Shown here: positions 62,935-64,000 of the stretch, one piece after another
Layout of the letters: each line of letters begins with the position of its first letter
Numbering within the stretch: the stretch's first letter is position 1
Made by a program: the position numbers and the translations under genes
NCBI GenBank assembly: GCA_016801885.1
Contig: CM028889.1
Coordinates: 10,355,001-10,419,000 of the forward strand
Direction of reading: 5' to 3'
Source: Toxotes chatareus
Taxonomy: Eukaryota > Chordata > Actinopteri > Toxotidae
DNA length: 64,000 nucleotides
Notes under the pieces: model-generated
What the model saw: the letters and a program-made list of their open reading frames with translations, nothing else
Databases searched by the model: none
What the model was told of the DNA's origin: nothing

Positions 62935-64000
62935 GTGATGTTGGGTGGGTGTTGTCAGGGGTTTAAGAGACTTTTACCTTTCAGCCTGTAAAGGCCAGTG
63001 CAGCTATGCTTTATCCTTCTTCCAACATCCTCTGTGGAGTTGGCCTTTAAGTTTTATGACCCAAAGATTAATGAAAACCAGTAAAAGATATGAGATTGGA
63101 AGTAGAAAATGACTGTTGGTTAGTCGATCAACAGAAAATTGTACAGCAGTTTTGATGGTAACTTAATCATTTAACTGATTCATCAAAGACACTTTTCAGT
63201 GTATTACTACAATTGTAACTTGAATATCATTTCATTTTGGACTGTTGTTTGGACAATAATTAGCAATCATGGGGCGGGAGAGTCCCCAGTACGTTTCACA
63301 TACAATGACAGAGAGCATGGGTTGAGGAAACATGGTGAGGGAGTAAGAAGAAGAGAGAGGGATACAGTTTCACTGCCCTCCCACCCTGTCACGATGGCGC
63401 TGGAAGCCTCCAACAAGCCCCCGATTGTTGTGGAACATGAGCTGTTTTTGTTGAGGGGCTGACAGGCGCTTGACCTCTGCTGTCCTTGCTGCCACACACA
63501 CTGACCTTGAAGAGGGGAAGTGAAGTGAAGCCTTTGAACACTGTCAAGTGAACTATCAGTGCTTGGTTTAATTTCCCCAGGGGCCTTGACAGTTAGGACA
63601 GGTCATGTGGACTGTACAGTCATCTGCCTGGTTCATGCAAATTATTTTCTATAGAGACATATTTGAATCTTTGTTTTCCTTATGACCGTGAACCATTGGT
63701 TTGTTTAAACTTTATTTGCAAATGACTGACCTGAAGTGTTTATATAAAATAGCTTGTAAAAATGAAACTGAAAAGTAATAACTTCTGATATCTGCTCAAG
63801 GTGATTTGAAACTTAATTTCACTTTGACATCTATTTTTGTACTTCAACAAATCCTTTTAAGAATAAAAACCATAATATAAATGCTGTCATCAAGATGGTT
63901 GAGTCTCAATGACTGTTATACACAAATTGATCCCAATTTATATATTTAGGATAGGGAATTTTCATGAGTTTTATTTAACTTTGATGAAACATAAATGTGT

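Overview
The window is vertebrate nuclear DNA, most likely from a teleost fish and probably a percomorph. Coding information is sparse and interrupted by GT-AG introns. (CA)n/(GT)n microsatellites are abundant, and several dispersed repeats look like families I know from percomorph genomes. I see no bacterial, phage or CRISPR features. The species call is an inference.

One gene explains all the coding sequence I can support: ror1, on the + strand, a Wnt5a-type receptor with a pseudokinase domain. I could place eleven exons between 20666 and 57459. Their splice phases all fit and give one open frame of 923 codons plus a stop. In order they encode a short N-terminal linker (exon 2), an immunoglobulin domain (exon 3), a 34-nt linker exon (exon 4), a Frizzled-type cysteine-rich domain (exons 5-6), a kringle (exon 7), a transmembrane segment (exon 8), the kinase-like domain (exons 9-12), and a Ser/Thr/Pro-rich tail ending at 57459. 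Exon 1, with the start codon and signal peptide, was not found and is probably upstream of the window.

Layout: 1-20665 is intron 1 (only its 3' part is inside the window); 20729-27059 is intron 2; 27671-48239 is the large intron 4, which carries two copies of an inverted-terminal-repeat element; 48240-57459 holds the dense 3' half of the gene; 57460 onward is 3' UTR and then intergenic DNA with a (GT)n run of about 99 bp and a nested palindrome near 62.6-62.75 kb.

The points most worth a second look are three introns inside the kinase-coding region (a single exon in mammalian ROR2, and by my recollection in ROR1), two substitutions in the pseudokinase motifs, an alanine tract in the tail, the compound palindrome at 62596-62750, and several non-repetitive intronic blocks that could be regulatory. 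I did not find a new biological system here.
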